DNA from: Candidatus Scalindua sp.
GTDB lineage: Bacteria; Planctomycetota; Brocadiia; Brocadiales; Scalinduaceae
Reading direction: 5' to 3'
Length of the DNA: 35,374 nucleotides
Assembly (NCBI GenBank): GCA_018648405.1
Contig: JABGRF010000307.1
Coordinates: forward strand, 1-35,374
Of this stretch, positions 18,123 to 25,370 are shown piece after piece (positions within the stretch are counted from its first letter, which is position 1; each line of letters opens with the position of its first letter). A model generated the notes under the pieces. That model made no database searches. It saw nothing but the letters and a program-made list of their open reading frames with translations, and was not told where the DNA came from. The translations under genes were made by a program, and so were the position numbers.

Positions 18123-18851
18123 CTACTTTTTCTTTTTTAAGACAAAACTCACATCTGTTGTCTTTCCTGTTTCTACTCTTACCCCCTGTGTAACTGTTTT
18201 AAGTTTTTCATGCCATGCTTTCAATGTATATTCACCCGGAGGGATATTATCAATCTTGAAATTGCCGTCTCTTAAGGTAACTGCAAAATAAGGATTATCA
18301 AGCACCACTACAAATGCAGACATCTCTGCATGTACATTACACAATAGAGGTACATCACACGACTTATCAAATGTTACTTGCTTTACAACACCCACGTCGT
18401 AAGTACCAAGATTAAACTGTTTACAACAGTCCGGTGGAGAAAAAACATTATGTCTGACAGCGTCGCTGTTCGGGAAGTCAATAGTTGTACCTTTCTGTAC
18501 GGCCAGAACGTGGGGTACAAAGGTCAGATTAAACTGGTCTATTATTCCATGCTCCTCCGGAGCAGGATAATCGTTGCCATTTACTTCTTCAATAAAAATT
18601 ACTACGTTTTCAGGATATCTAATCCTTTTACATTTTACGCTACCAGTAATAGTTCCACCATTCTCAACTTTAACTTCTATCTTTATCTCCCTTTTCAGCT
18701 CCTGCATGGCTTTCTTTAGATTCTCCTGCATTGTCCTGGCCTGATCTTCAGATAAGGCTCGGCTTTCCCCTTGAACGTTTTGGCATAAAGCCAAAAAAAT
18801 TGTTACAAAACAAGTTAGTATTAAGAAACAAATATTCTTCATTTTACTCAC
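18123..18851 (-). CDS. Exported cupredoxin with C-terminal carboxypeptidase-regulatory-like domain, copy B
   Basis: A 242-residue paralogue of the 15631-16362 protein, collinear over its whole length and roughly three quarters identical by eye. The signal peptide is at residues 1-28. The copper ligands are all kept: H134 in RHNVFS, then C171, H174 and M177 in LCNVHAEMSAF. Copy-specific features are a CC pair at 142-143 (DCCKQF where copy A has DGCNQF) and a shorter basic tail. The start question is the same: GTG 18851, or more likely ATG 18842 behind AAAGG. It is followed 49 bases later by the NapH-like gene, the closest pairing in the cluster, so the two probably work together in the periplasm and membrane. 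Confidence 0.87.
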   Translation of the reverse strand: MSKMKNICFLILTCFVTIFLALCQNVQGESRALSEDQARTMQENLKKAMQELKREIKIEVKVENGGTITGSVKCKRIRYPENVVIFIEEVNGNDYPAPEEHGIIDQFNLTFVPHVLAVQKGTTIDFPNSDAVRHNVFSPPDCCKQFNLGTYDVGVVKQVTFDKSCDVPLLCNVHAEMSAFVVVLDNPYFAVTLRDGNFKIDNIPPGEYTLKAWHEKLKTVTQGVRVETGKTTDVSFVLKKKK

Positions 18852-18925
18852 CGCCTTTCTTTCACAGCAATATTACTTGTAAATTTCTGTGTGTATCACC
18901 AATGCTCGTCTAATTAAATCGGCTA

Positions 18926-18962
18926 AAGAGCATCTGGATTGTCATGAAGACCAGATGCTCTT
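18926..18962 (-). terminator. Stem-loop after the truncated repeat-domain gene
   Basis: Perfect 12-base arms AAGAGCATCTGG (18926-18937) and CCAGATGCTCTT (18951-18962) enclose a 13-base loop. It lies 15 bases after the stop codon on the minus strand and before cupredoxin B. The tail is T-rich but not a pure T-run, so it may be a leaky terminator or an RNA-stability element. The diverged duplicate near 17050-17090 has lost perfect pairing. Confidence 0.55.
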
Positions 18963-18976
18963 GCCGGTTTGAGTGA

Positions 18977-19228
18977 CTAACGATTCCTATGACCCTTCCA
19001 GAATGGAAGGCCGCTATCATCTCTGAGTTTAAGTAATTCACCGCCCTTTTTAACCTCAGAAGTGACGATGGCCGCTTCCCCTCTGTCATATATTCTGTGT
19101 CCCTTGATCTCTACCTTGTCATCTGGCATGAACCTAATACCTCGACTCTCCATATACCCTCCGGGACCCAGACCTACAGAGAGAGTTTCCTCTTCCGTTT
19201 TTACAATTAAATGTATACCGTAATACAT
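18977..19228 (-). CDS. Truncated copy of the secreted repeat-domain protein, probable gene remnant
   Basis: The 83-residue frame is one copy of the domain that occurs twice in the 23598-24464 protein: YGIHLIVKTEEET, LGPGGYMESRG, DDKVEIKGHRI and LKLRDDSGLPFWKGH. The domain similarity continues upstream of the ATG at 19228 in the same frame to about 19285 (GNVASIEKATPGRG) with no usable start codon. The frame is closed by a stop near 19307. No signal peptide remains. The neat W-Y-I-E of intact copies is G-Y-M-E here. It is therefore more likely a 5'-deleted remnant than a working gene, though translation from the internal ATG cannot be excluded. Confidence 0.6.
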   Translation of the reverse strand: MYYGIHLIVKTEEETLSVGLGPGGYMESRGIRFMPDDKVEIKGHRIYDRGEAAIVTSEVKKGGELLKLRDDSGLPFWKGHRNR

Positions 19229-19601
19229 TCCTCTACCCGGAGTTGCTTTTTCTATGCTGGCTACATTACCATCTGTTAAAAGTATACTTTGTACATCAAC
19301 TTTTTCCTACTTCTAATATGATTATACAATTAAGAGTTAAAAAAGAAATTGGACAAAAGTGGCATTTACAATCTCTTTGGATTCATTCCGTTGCAACTAA
19401 AGTTGCATCCATAATGAATCTAAAGACACTACCACAAAAACTTAAAAGAGTGAACTTTTCCGGTAATACTCTTGTTGTTAACAGTAAGTCAGTTTCCATA
19501 AACCGGGTATTAAATACATATGGAATGTACGGCAGGAAGAGCTTGTTTTATTCAGTAAGCTTTTAATAGATGGAACCATATAAGAAAGGAAGGGCAGAAT
19601 C
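19229..19601. other. Intergenic region of 373 bases upstream of the Rieske gene
   Basis: It contains the lost 5' end of the truncated domain gene (to about 19285) and a large inverted repeat (19375-19425). An open frame at 19243-19566 has a composition unlike the neighbouring proteins, and its middle is the inverted repeat, so I do not call it a gene. The Rieske ribosome site (AAGGAAGGG) ends the region. Confidence 0.45.
19375..19425. repeat. 51-base interrupted inverted repeat in the Rieske leader region
   Basis: The outer arms CTTTGGATTCATT (19375-19387) and AATGAATCTAAAG (19413-19425) pair with one mismatch. The inner arms TGCAACT (19392-19398) and AGTTGCA (19401-19407) pair perfectly around AA. 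No T-run follows, so it is not a classical terminator. It could be a regulatory hairpin, a protein-binding site or the remains of a small mobile repeat. Confidence 0.6.
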
Positions 19602-20117
19602 ATGGCAAATGATTTAAAAGCAAAAGAAGAAGCTTGTCCAGGTAATATCTACACATCCAAGAGAGACTTCTTTACCCTGGCTGGATGGGCGGTTTTTTTA
19701 ACAACAGTTGGGATTTATACAGCTAAATTATTGGGACCGAAAGCGGTGGGGGGATTTTTCTTTCCCAGAGTTCTTTTTGAATCTTCTCCTGTTTTCCCTA
19801 TCGGTTATCCAGCTGACTATGCTCCGGGTAGTGTAACGACATTAGAATCCAGGAAGGTTTTTATTTCTAGAGAAGGTAACAGTTTTAAGGCTATATCAGT
19901 AATATGCCAGCATCTTGGCTGTGCAGTTCATTGGACAAAGGAAAAAAACATTTTTGAATGTCCGTGTCATGGTAGTAAGTATTATAAAAACGGAGTTAAT
20001 TTTGCGGGTCCAGCACCAAGGCCATTGTATCACTTTCAGATTTCTCTCTCGGATGATGGGAAGCTGGTTGTTAATACTGAACAAAGAGTTCCGATAGAGA
20101 CTGAACTGGTTGTGTGA
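19602..20117 (+). CDS. Rieske [2Fe-2S] iron-sulfur protein (orphan)
   Basis: A 171-residue protein. An N-terminal twin-helix anchor region (SKRDFFTLAGWAVFLTTVGIYTA, about residues 19-41) has a single membrane helix without a clear twin-arginine. The C-terminal Rieske fold carries CQHLGC (C102, H104 as ligands, C107 disulfide) and CPCHGS (C120 and H123 as ligands, C122 disulfide). By family knowledge it is the high-potential electron carrier of cytochrome bc-type complexes. No cytochrome b or c1 gene is adjacent, so it either serves a complex encoded elsewhere or a separate membrane electron-transfer module next to the cupredoxin/polyferredoxin genes. A strong ribosome site (GGAAGGG) precedes the ATG. 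It ends at a bidirectional terminator. Confidence 0.92.
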   Translation: MANDLKAKEEACPGNIYTSKRDFFTLAGWAVFLTTVGIYTAKLLGPKAVGGFFFPRVLFESSPVFPIGYPADYAPGSVTTLESRKVFISREGNSFKAISVICQHLGCAVHWTKEKNIFECPCHGSKYYKNGVNFAGPAPRPLYHFQISLSDDGKLVVNTEQRVPIETELVV

Positions 20118-20177
20118 TTATCTTGAATTCAAATATGTAATTTCTTTCAAATGGTTAATGTGTGTACAGTAATATAA

Positions 20178-20207
20178 TAGAGAGCAAGATTAAGGTCTTG
20201 CTCTCTA
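20178..20207. terminator. Bidirectional intrinsic terminator
   Basis: Perfect 12-base stem TAGAGAGCAAGA (20178-20189) with TCTTGCTCTCTA (20196-20207), a 6-base loop TTAAGG, then TTTTG on the plus strand and TTATATT on the minus strand. It lies between the convergent Rieske and LuxR-type genes and overlaps the stop codon of the latter. Confidence 0.85.
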
Positions 20208-20867
20208 TTTTGATCTCAAATCCTTCCTGCACTTTTGATTCATCAGAAACACACTTGAGTTTAATGCATAGAGGGCAAGCTGGAGTCTATCAGAGACTCC
20301 AGTCTTTTTATATATCCTGCTGAGGTGTGACTTGACCGCCTGCTCACTGGTATTCAGAGCCTTCCTTATCTCCTTGTTTGATAGTCCATTACAAACCAAT
20401 TTGGCTACCTCTATTTCTTTGTCTGTCATAGAGGTTTCCTTACCACAGCTTTTTACTTTCACACCTGGAATAATTTCAAGCAGTTGCTTGTTTTCAAACC
20501 ATAACTCACCTGCGATAACACACTCTATAGCTTTCTTTAACAGAGGCAGATCGGTATCAGGAGACAAAATACCTACAAGTCCGCGTGAGATAAAGCTTAT
20601 CAAACATTCATTTTCTATTTTTGGAAGGCATCCTGTTCCTAAAAGAAGAATTCGTACCTTGTGATTGTCGGAAATGTCATCGAAAATAATACCGGCAAGC
20701 GTATTAAAATCTGTGATCAGGAGATCGTTTTCTTCCTTAATGATTTCCCGGGGGTTTGTACTGACCGTAATGATACTTTCATCAAGATTACACTCTTCCA
20801 GTAGTAGTTTTTTAAGGCCTTCTCCGAACAGATGGTTGCAGCAACCGATGTTTATTTTTAATTGCAT
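20205..20867 (-). CDS. LuxR/NarL-type regulator with a degenerate receiver domain
   Basis: A 220-residue protein. The N-terminal 125 residues follow the NarL receiver pattern (NHLFGEGLKKLL, LLITDFN with D53, ILLLGTG, GILSPDTDLPLLKKAI). However, the acidic pair that binds Mg2+ is replaced by C9-C10, and the conserved lysine after the fourth strand is missing. The C-terminal LuxR helix-turn-helix is intact (about 146-201): TDKEIEVAKLVCNGLSNKEI and SEQAVKSHLSRIYKKTGVSDR. By family knowledge it binds DNA as a dimer, but classical phosphorylation is doubtful, and the vicinal cysteines allow a redox or metal signal (inference). No histidine kinase is adjacent. The stop lies in the terminator. Confidence 0.85.
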   Translation of the reverse strand: MQLKINIGCCNHLFGEGLKKLLLEECNLDESIITVSTNPREIIKEENDLLITDFNTLAGIIFDDISDNHKVRILLLGTGCLPKIENECLISFISRGLVGILSPDTDLPLLKKAIECVIAGELWFENKQLLEIIPGVKVKSCGKETSMTDKEIEVAKLVCNGLSNKEIRKALNTSEQAVKSHLSRIYKKTGVSDRLQLALYALNSSVFLMNQKCRKDLRSK

Positions 20868-21043
20868 GGATGTATTTTATGCAAATTGTCTCGAAAATCC
20901 AAGACTATTTAATGATATTGGCATCTCTTGCGCAAATCAAAATATAGGTATAGGATATGAAAGGTGAGATATAGTCTGATATGGTGAATCGGGAAGTGCT
21001 TTGCTGGAATTTACTTTAATCCATATATTCTATAGTGTCTCAT

Positions 21044-22456
21044 TTAATTGAGAACATATTTATCACCACGAGACGGCCGCTCAGTAATGAAACCTAGTTT
21101 ATGTTCTACAACTTCTGCAAACGCCTTTGACGCTTTCTCCTCTCCATGTGTAATAAATACTTTACGGGGTGGATTGTTCTTAAACGCGGATATCCATTGT
21201 AATAATTCATCTTTATCTGCGTGAGCAGAAAACCCATTGATTTTAATCACTTTGGCCTTTACCGGATAATGTTGACCATGTATCCGCACCTTTTCTGCAC
21301 CATCTACGATTTGTCGGCCAAGTGTTCCTATAGCCTGATAACCAACAAAAAGAATTGTACATTCAGGCCTTATGATGTTGTTTACAAGATGGTGTCTTAC
21401 ACGTCCGCCATTACACATACCGGATCCGGCAATAATAACTATTGAACCTCTAATATAGTTTATTGCTTTTGACTCATCTACCGTCCTACACAATTGTAAT
21501 CCCGGAAGGTCACACGGATGTTTACCTCTACGAAGTAACTCCGCCGCCTCTTCATCAAACAAATCCGTATGATGACGAAAAACATCAGTAACTCTAATTG
21601 CCATAGGGCTATCAAGAAAAACCATAATGTGTGGAATCAGGTCCTGACGTAGAAGTTCGTTTAAGCGGTAAAGCACTTCCTGTGATCTTTCTATTGCAAA
21701 GCTTGGGATAATAACGTTTCCACCTTTATCATTAGTATTGTTGATAATATCGCTCAGGGTTTCTTGAATATTTGCCACAGAAGAAGGAGTTCCTTTGCTG
21801 CCATAAGTCGATTCCATTACAACATAATCAGCTTGCTTAAATACCGTAGCATCTTGAAGAATCGGGGTATCATTTTTGCCTATGTCGCCAGAAAAAATGA
21901 GAGTCCTTTCCTCTCCATTGCTTTTTATAAATAGCTTAATATTTGCAGAACCTAGTATGTGGCCTGCGTCATAAAACACTACATCGATGCCGTGTCCTAG
22001 ATCAAATTTCTGTTGATATGGTATCGAAGAAAAATATTGAAATGAAGCCTCGGTATCTTCCTTAGTATATAAAGGGATTTCCGGATAATTTCCTTTTTTA
22101 CCTTCACGAAGATGTCGTTTTAGTTTAAATGCAGCATCCTCTTCTTGTATTTTAGCGGAATCAAGGAGTACGATCTTTGCAATTTCAGTTGTTGCCGGTG
22201 TACAATAAATTCTGCCTTTGAAACCCTCCTTAACTAATTTTGGTATCAGGCCACAATGATCCAGATGGGCATGGGTTAATAATACGATGTCTATCTTGTC
22301 AGGTGATACATGAAACGGCTCCCAGTTTAAATTTTTTAAACCGCGCTCCTGGTATAATCCGCAATCAACAAGCAAACGGATGCCATTAACTTCAACAAGG
22401 TACTTTGAGCCGGTCACATTACGAGCGGCTCCTAAGAAAGTTAGATTTATTTCCAT
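21044..22456 (-). CDS. Metallo-beta-lactamase fold / beta-CASP ribonuclease-like protein
   Basis: A 470-residue protein of full beta-CASP length. The metallo-beta-lactamase motifs are D31 in LLVDCGLYQE, LTHAHLDHCG (H62, H64, D66, H67), DAGHILGSANI, FSGDIG and the C-terminal ITHGE. The beta-CASP insert (about 210-370) has MESTYGS, IIPSFAIERSQE and GSGMCNGGRVRHHL. The RMMBL-type C-terminus has INGFSAHADKDEL. By family knowledge this group (CPSF73/YSH1-like bacterial members) cleaves RNA; the substrate is unknown here. It lies 63 bases downstream of the NapH-like copy B on the same strand, so read-through transcription is possible, without an obvious functional link. Confidence 0.92.
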   Translation of the reverse strand: MEINLTFLGAARNVTGSKYLVEVNGIRLLVDCGLYQERGLKNLNWEPFHVSPDKIDIVLLTHAHLDHCGLIPKLVKEGFKGRIYCTPATTEIAKIVLLDSAKIQEEDAAFKLKRHLREGKKGNYPEIPLYTKEDTEASFQYFSSIPYQQKFDLGHGIDVVFYDAGHILGSANIKLFIKSNGEERTLIFSGDIGKNDTPILQDATVFKQADYVVMESTYGSKGTPSSVANIQETLSDIINNTNDKGGNVIIPSFAIERSQEVLYRLNELLRQDLIPHIMVFLDSPMAIRVTDVFRHHTDLFDEEAAELLRRGKHPCDLPGLQLCRTVDESKAINYIRGSIVIIAGSGMCNGGRVRHHLVNNIIRPECTILFVGYQAIGTLGRQIVDGAEKVRIHGQHYPVKAKVIKINGFSAHADKDELLQWISAFKNNPPRKVFITHGEEKASKAFAEVVEHKLGFITERPSRGDKYVLN

Positions 22457-22519
22457 AGTTCTGTATTTATGTTTAAGTTTAATCTTTTCTGTGTGGTTCG
22501 ATAATTTACCTCTAAATCT

Positions 22520-23410
22520 TTATCTTGTAAACCTTAAAGCCTTCTCAGGACAGGCTTCAATACATCGGCCACATGCAAAGCAGTCTGGTCTTGACCTTTT
22601 CTCTTCAAGAACAGATTGAACAGTAGGACAAGAACTTTTCTTAATGCATAGATTACAGTCTTTACAATCATGCTTGTTAACCTTGATCTTAACCAGCGAA
22701 AAGTGCTCCAGTAGCCAGGTATAAAGTCCTATAGGACAGACCACGTGACAGAAGGGTCTGAAGATGAACAGAGATGCCATCAGCGTAATAAGTAAAACCG
22801 TAACAGACATAATGTCGAATCTCCAGTGAAGGAAATGAAATGGATTGAAGTAATCGTAAATGCTCCGGCCTATGGTAAGCACTAACGTGATGAAAGCAAT
22901 GAAGATTATCATGCGTAGAGTGTTAGTTAACCGGAAGGGAAGTATAAACCTGAGCTTCCTGGTTAAGGGTATATGATTAAATGCTTCCTGAATAGCACCA
23001 ATAGGACAAGCCCAACCGCAAAAGAGTTTATTGCCAACAATACTGAACACAGAAATAAAGAATAAAATTGCTATAAAGATAATGGGCACCTGTCTGCCTG
23101 CACTAAGAAACAAAAATGGCTTGGTGATAGCACAAACAGGGCTTGGGTGCAACCCCATGCTCCAGGCAAACCAGCCCAAAGGCAATGTTGGCAGAATACC
23201 AAAAAAGAAGAATATGGCACTTAACACTATTAATCGCAATCTACTGCGTACGTGGGCCTTTATTAAAAGTCCCATTCCTGCCAGACAGAAGATAGCGCTG
23301 ATCCAGACACGTGGTAACAGCAAAATATCAAGAAACCCCATTGATCTTCTGCCACCTCCCGCAGCCCAGGTAGTGTCTGGAATACACAGCAAAATTGCAA
23401 CTGCGCACAA
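22520..23410 (-). CDS. NapH/CcoG-like polyferredoxin membrane protein, copy B, with an unusual start
   Basis: Paralogue of the 17141-18073 protein with the same motifs: SPVCAITKP, CGWACP, FRPFCHVVCP and the double ferredoxin end (CKDCNLC, then CFACGRCIEACP). The first standard start is a TTG at 23410, which would begin inside the signal-like segment. The frame continues upstream to an ATA at 23452, whose following codons (KNLYPIYRFFG) align with the N-terminus of copy A. An AAAGGAG ribosome site (23462-23468) stands nine bases before that ATA, and no ATG is available. Translation from AUA, an ATG-to-ATA mutation or a sequence error are the options. By family knowledge it relays electrons across the membrane. 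It follows the repeat-domain gene and a stem-loop. Confidence 0.85.
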   Translation of the reverse strand: MCAVAILLCIPDTTWAAGGGRRSMGFLDILLLPRVWISAIFCLAGMGLLIKAHVRSRLRLIVLSAIFFFFGILPTLPLGWFAWSMGLHPSPVCAITKPFLFLSAGRQVPIIFIAILFFISVFSIVGNKLFCGWACPIGAIQEAFNHIPLTRKLRFILPFRLTNTLRMIIFIAFITLVLTIGRSIYDYFNPFHFLHWRFDIMSVTVLLITLMASLFIFRPFCHVVCPIGLYTWLLEHFSLVKIKVNKHDCKDCNLCIKKSSCPTVQSVLEEKRSRPDCFACGRCIEACPEKALRFTR

Positions 23411-23525
23411 TACTACTCCAAAAAACCTGTATATAGGATATAAATTCTTTATATGAACTCACTCCTTTATTCAAATAACGGTAAGAGTCGTTAGTGTTAA
23501 CGTCCAGTAAAACTCCAAGCAAGCG

Positions 23526-23576
23526 CATAAGTATGCAGGGCCTTGAGAGACTAAACATTAAACCTGCATACTTATG
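23526..23576 (-). terminator. Stem-loop between the repeat-domain gene and NapH-like copy B
   Basis: Perfect 14-base arms CATAAGTATGCAGG (23526-23539) and CCTGCATACTTATG (23563-23576) with a 23-base loop. It lies 21 bases after the repeat-domain stop and before the NapH-like start, without a T-run. It may stabilise or partially terminate the upstream message. It is in the same relative place as the stem-loop at 18926-18962 but has a different sequence. Confidence 0.55.
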
Positions 23577-23597
23577 AGTATCTTTGTATCACCTGAA

Positions 23598-24464
23598 CTA
23601 GCGACGTCTCCAACCACTCCAGGCAGGAAAACCGTTCTCATCTCTGAGTCCCAGTATTTCGTCTCCATCTTTTACTTCCGCGGCAATAATAGCCGGTTTC
23701 CCGTCGAACATAATCCTTGACCCTGTTATTTCGACCTTGTCCTCAGGTTCTATAGTAAAATTCTGGTTTTCAATGTACCATCCAGGTCCCAGATGAACAT
23801 CAATTGTTTCCTTATCTGATTTTAGACTCAGATGCACTCCATATGACATACCTTTTCGCGGCGTAATTTTGTCTACGCTGATAACTTCGCCACTGATAGT
23901 TTCAATTGTCGCAGGGTTATACATCCTTCCATAACTGGATTTAGATCCCCATTTTCCGCTTCCTTTCCATCTCATTCTTTGTTGAGTGGGAGGTTGAACA
24001 TCCGCGCGTCGTCTCCAACCACTCCAGGCAGGGAAACCGTTCTCATCTCTAAGTACTAATATTTCTTCTTCCTTTTTTACTTCATAAGCAATGATTGCCG
24101 GTTTTCCATTGAAAGTAATTCTAGAGCCCTTGATTTCGACCTTGTCATTAGGTTCAATCGTAATGTCTTGATTCTCAATATACCATCCTGGTCCTAAATG
24201 AACAGGTACGGTTTCCTTGTCAGTTTTCACTGTCAAATGAACACCGTAGGAGGACGCACCTTTCCCGTGAATAATTTCGTCTATGCTGACTACCTCACCA
24301 CTGACAGTTTCATCTGTTTCCTGATTAAACATGCTACAGCATGGACCTCCAGGCCCCTGGCCCCTGCCTCCTCTCCACCCCATTCCACGCTGAGCAATGG
24401 ACTCGGTGGCATAAAGGACGGTAAAGGTAGAAATTATTAATATTAAGGTTGCTATCTTACTCAT
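23598..24464 (-). CDS. Secreted protein with two copies of an OB-like repeat domain
   Basis: A 288-residue protein. A signal peptide (residues 1-24, ending SIAQ) is followed by a Gly/Arg-rich spacer with CC at 42-43. Two copies of a domain of about 105 residues (48-153 and 183-288) are then joined by a polar linker. Each has ETVSGEVxSxDxI, YGVHLxxKxDKET, VHLGPGWYIENQ, EDKVEIxGSRI, GKPAIIAxEVK and LRDENGFPAWSGWRRR. The pattern of short beta strands suggests an OB-like fold; this is an impression, and I do not know its function. I believe similar domains occur in exported proteins of metal-respiring bacteria, but could not check. It is the first gene of a run with NapH-like copy B. Confidence 0.82.
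   Translation of the reverse strand: MSKIATLILIISTFTVLYATESIAQRGMGWRGGRGQGPGGPCCSMFNQETDETVSGEVVSIDEIIHGKGASSYGVHLTVKTDKETVPVHLGPGWYIENQDITIEPNDKVEIKGSRITFNGKPAIIAYEVKKEEEILVLRDENGFPAWSGWRRRADVQPPTQQRMRWKGSGKWGSKSSYGRMYNPATIETISGEVISVDKITPRKGMSYGVHLSLKSDKETIDVHLGPGWYIENQNFTIEPEDKVEITGSRIMFDGKPAIIAAEVKDGDEILGLRDENGFPAWSGWRRR
23601..24323 (-). repeat. Intragenic tandem duplication, period 405 bases
   Basis: The DNA encoding the two repeat domains is collinear with a spacing of 405 bases (135 codons). For example, CTCCAACCACTCCAGGCAG occurs at 23608 and 24013 on the plus strand. The retained nucleotide identity suggests a fairly recent event or ongoing homogenisation. Confidence 0.8.
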
Positions 24465-24808
24465 TTTAATCTCCTTTCTATTAATTGTTTACTTGCTGAT
24501 TACGATAACATTTACTGACATCCGCTCTTTTGCAAAACAGCAGACTTACTTCCTTGCCTATATTGCAACGTAAAAGCTAATCAATGTCAATATTAAAGTC
24601 GTAATGTTTTCTCGTGATTTCTTTTAATGGTTATAGAATTTGAATTGAATTCGCATGTAGATTAGCTTAAGATCAATTTTGATTGGAGTTACATAAAAGC
24701 TGTTATCTTGCACTAAGTTGATCTAAATTGATTTTTACATTTCTCCATTAACTTTATCAATTATCGCAAGGAAATAGTATATTTTACAAGTTTAATGTAG
24801 GTGGTGAA
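24465..24808. other. AT-rich divergent intergenic region of 344 bases
   Basis: No gene seen. It separates the secreted repeat-domain gene (minus) from the rhodanese gene (plus) and should hold both promoters. A small palindrome ATCAATTTTGAT (about 24672-24683) and a related TTGATCTAAATTGAT (about 24718-24732) could be regulator sites, but neither matches a full FNR box. An AGGTGG ribosome site precedes the rhodanese ATG. Confidence 0.45.
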
Positions 24809-25369
24809 ATGAGTGATAAAAAAATTAACGACGTAAGCTTGTTGACCGTAAAAGAGTTGTACGCAAAGATTAAAGATGGAGAGGATGTCCAGGTATTTGA
24901 TGTAAGGGAAGCTTCTGAGTATGAAGGGAATAGAATCAAGGGTGCAATTTCGGCACCATTGTCAAGGTTTAAAGAAAGTTCCAAGATATTTGATAGAAAC
25001 CGTCATTCATATATAGTTTGTCAAGCAGGTAAGAGGGCGGAACAGTTTGCAAAAAGATTGTTAGAAGATGGATATGGAGATATATCTGTTGTAGAGGGAG
25101 GACTTAAGGCATGGATCGATGCTGGATATCCAATTGAAGAGGGAGAAAGCAAGTTATGGTCTTTGGAGAGACAGGTAAGATTTGTAGCCGGTTTACTTGT
25201 ATTGCTGGGAGTTGTCTTGTCGCTTGTTTTAAATTCTGCATTCCTGATATTATCCGGAATAGTGGGGGCCGGCCTTGTCATTGCGGCTGTGACAGATACC
25301 TGTGGGATGGCCATGTTTTTAGCCAGAATGCCCTGGAACAAAGCTCCGAAAAAGATTTCAGATAAATAA
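24809..25369 (+). CDS. Rhodanese domain fused to a two-helix membrane domain (YgaP-like)
   Basis: A 186-residue protein. A rhodanese domain (about 10-110) has VFDVREASEYEG and the active-site loop CQAGKR with nucleophile C71. A C-terminal DUF2892-type membrane hairpin (about 125-143 and 146-165) follows, with the conserved cysteine C165 in TDTCGMAMFLARMPWN. By family knowledge YgaP-type proteins are membrane-bound sulfurtransferases that handle persulfide sulfur on the cytoplasmic side. The length and order match that family. It is transcribed alone, divergent from the redox cluster. Confidence 0.9.
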   Translation: MSDKKINDVSLLTVKELYAKIKDGEDVQVFDVREASEYEGNRIKGAISAPLSRFKESSKIFDRNRHSYIVCQAGKRAEQFAKRLLEDGYGDISVVEGGLKAWIDAGYPIEEGESKLWSLERQVRFVAGLLVLLGVVLSLVLNSAFLILSGIVGAGLVIAAVTDTCGMAMFLARMPWNKAPKKISDK

Positions 25370-25370
25370 A

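Noticed and set aside
19243-19566. Open reading frame of 107 residues upstream of the Rieske gene
   Set aside because: Its middle is the inverted repeat, there is no ribosome site, it overlaps the lost 5' end of the domain gene, and it resembles no protein family.
24718-24732. FNR box near the rhodanese gene
   Set aside because: The second half-site reads ATTGA rather than ATCAA, so the match is only half a site.
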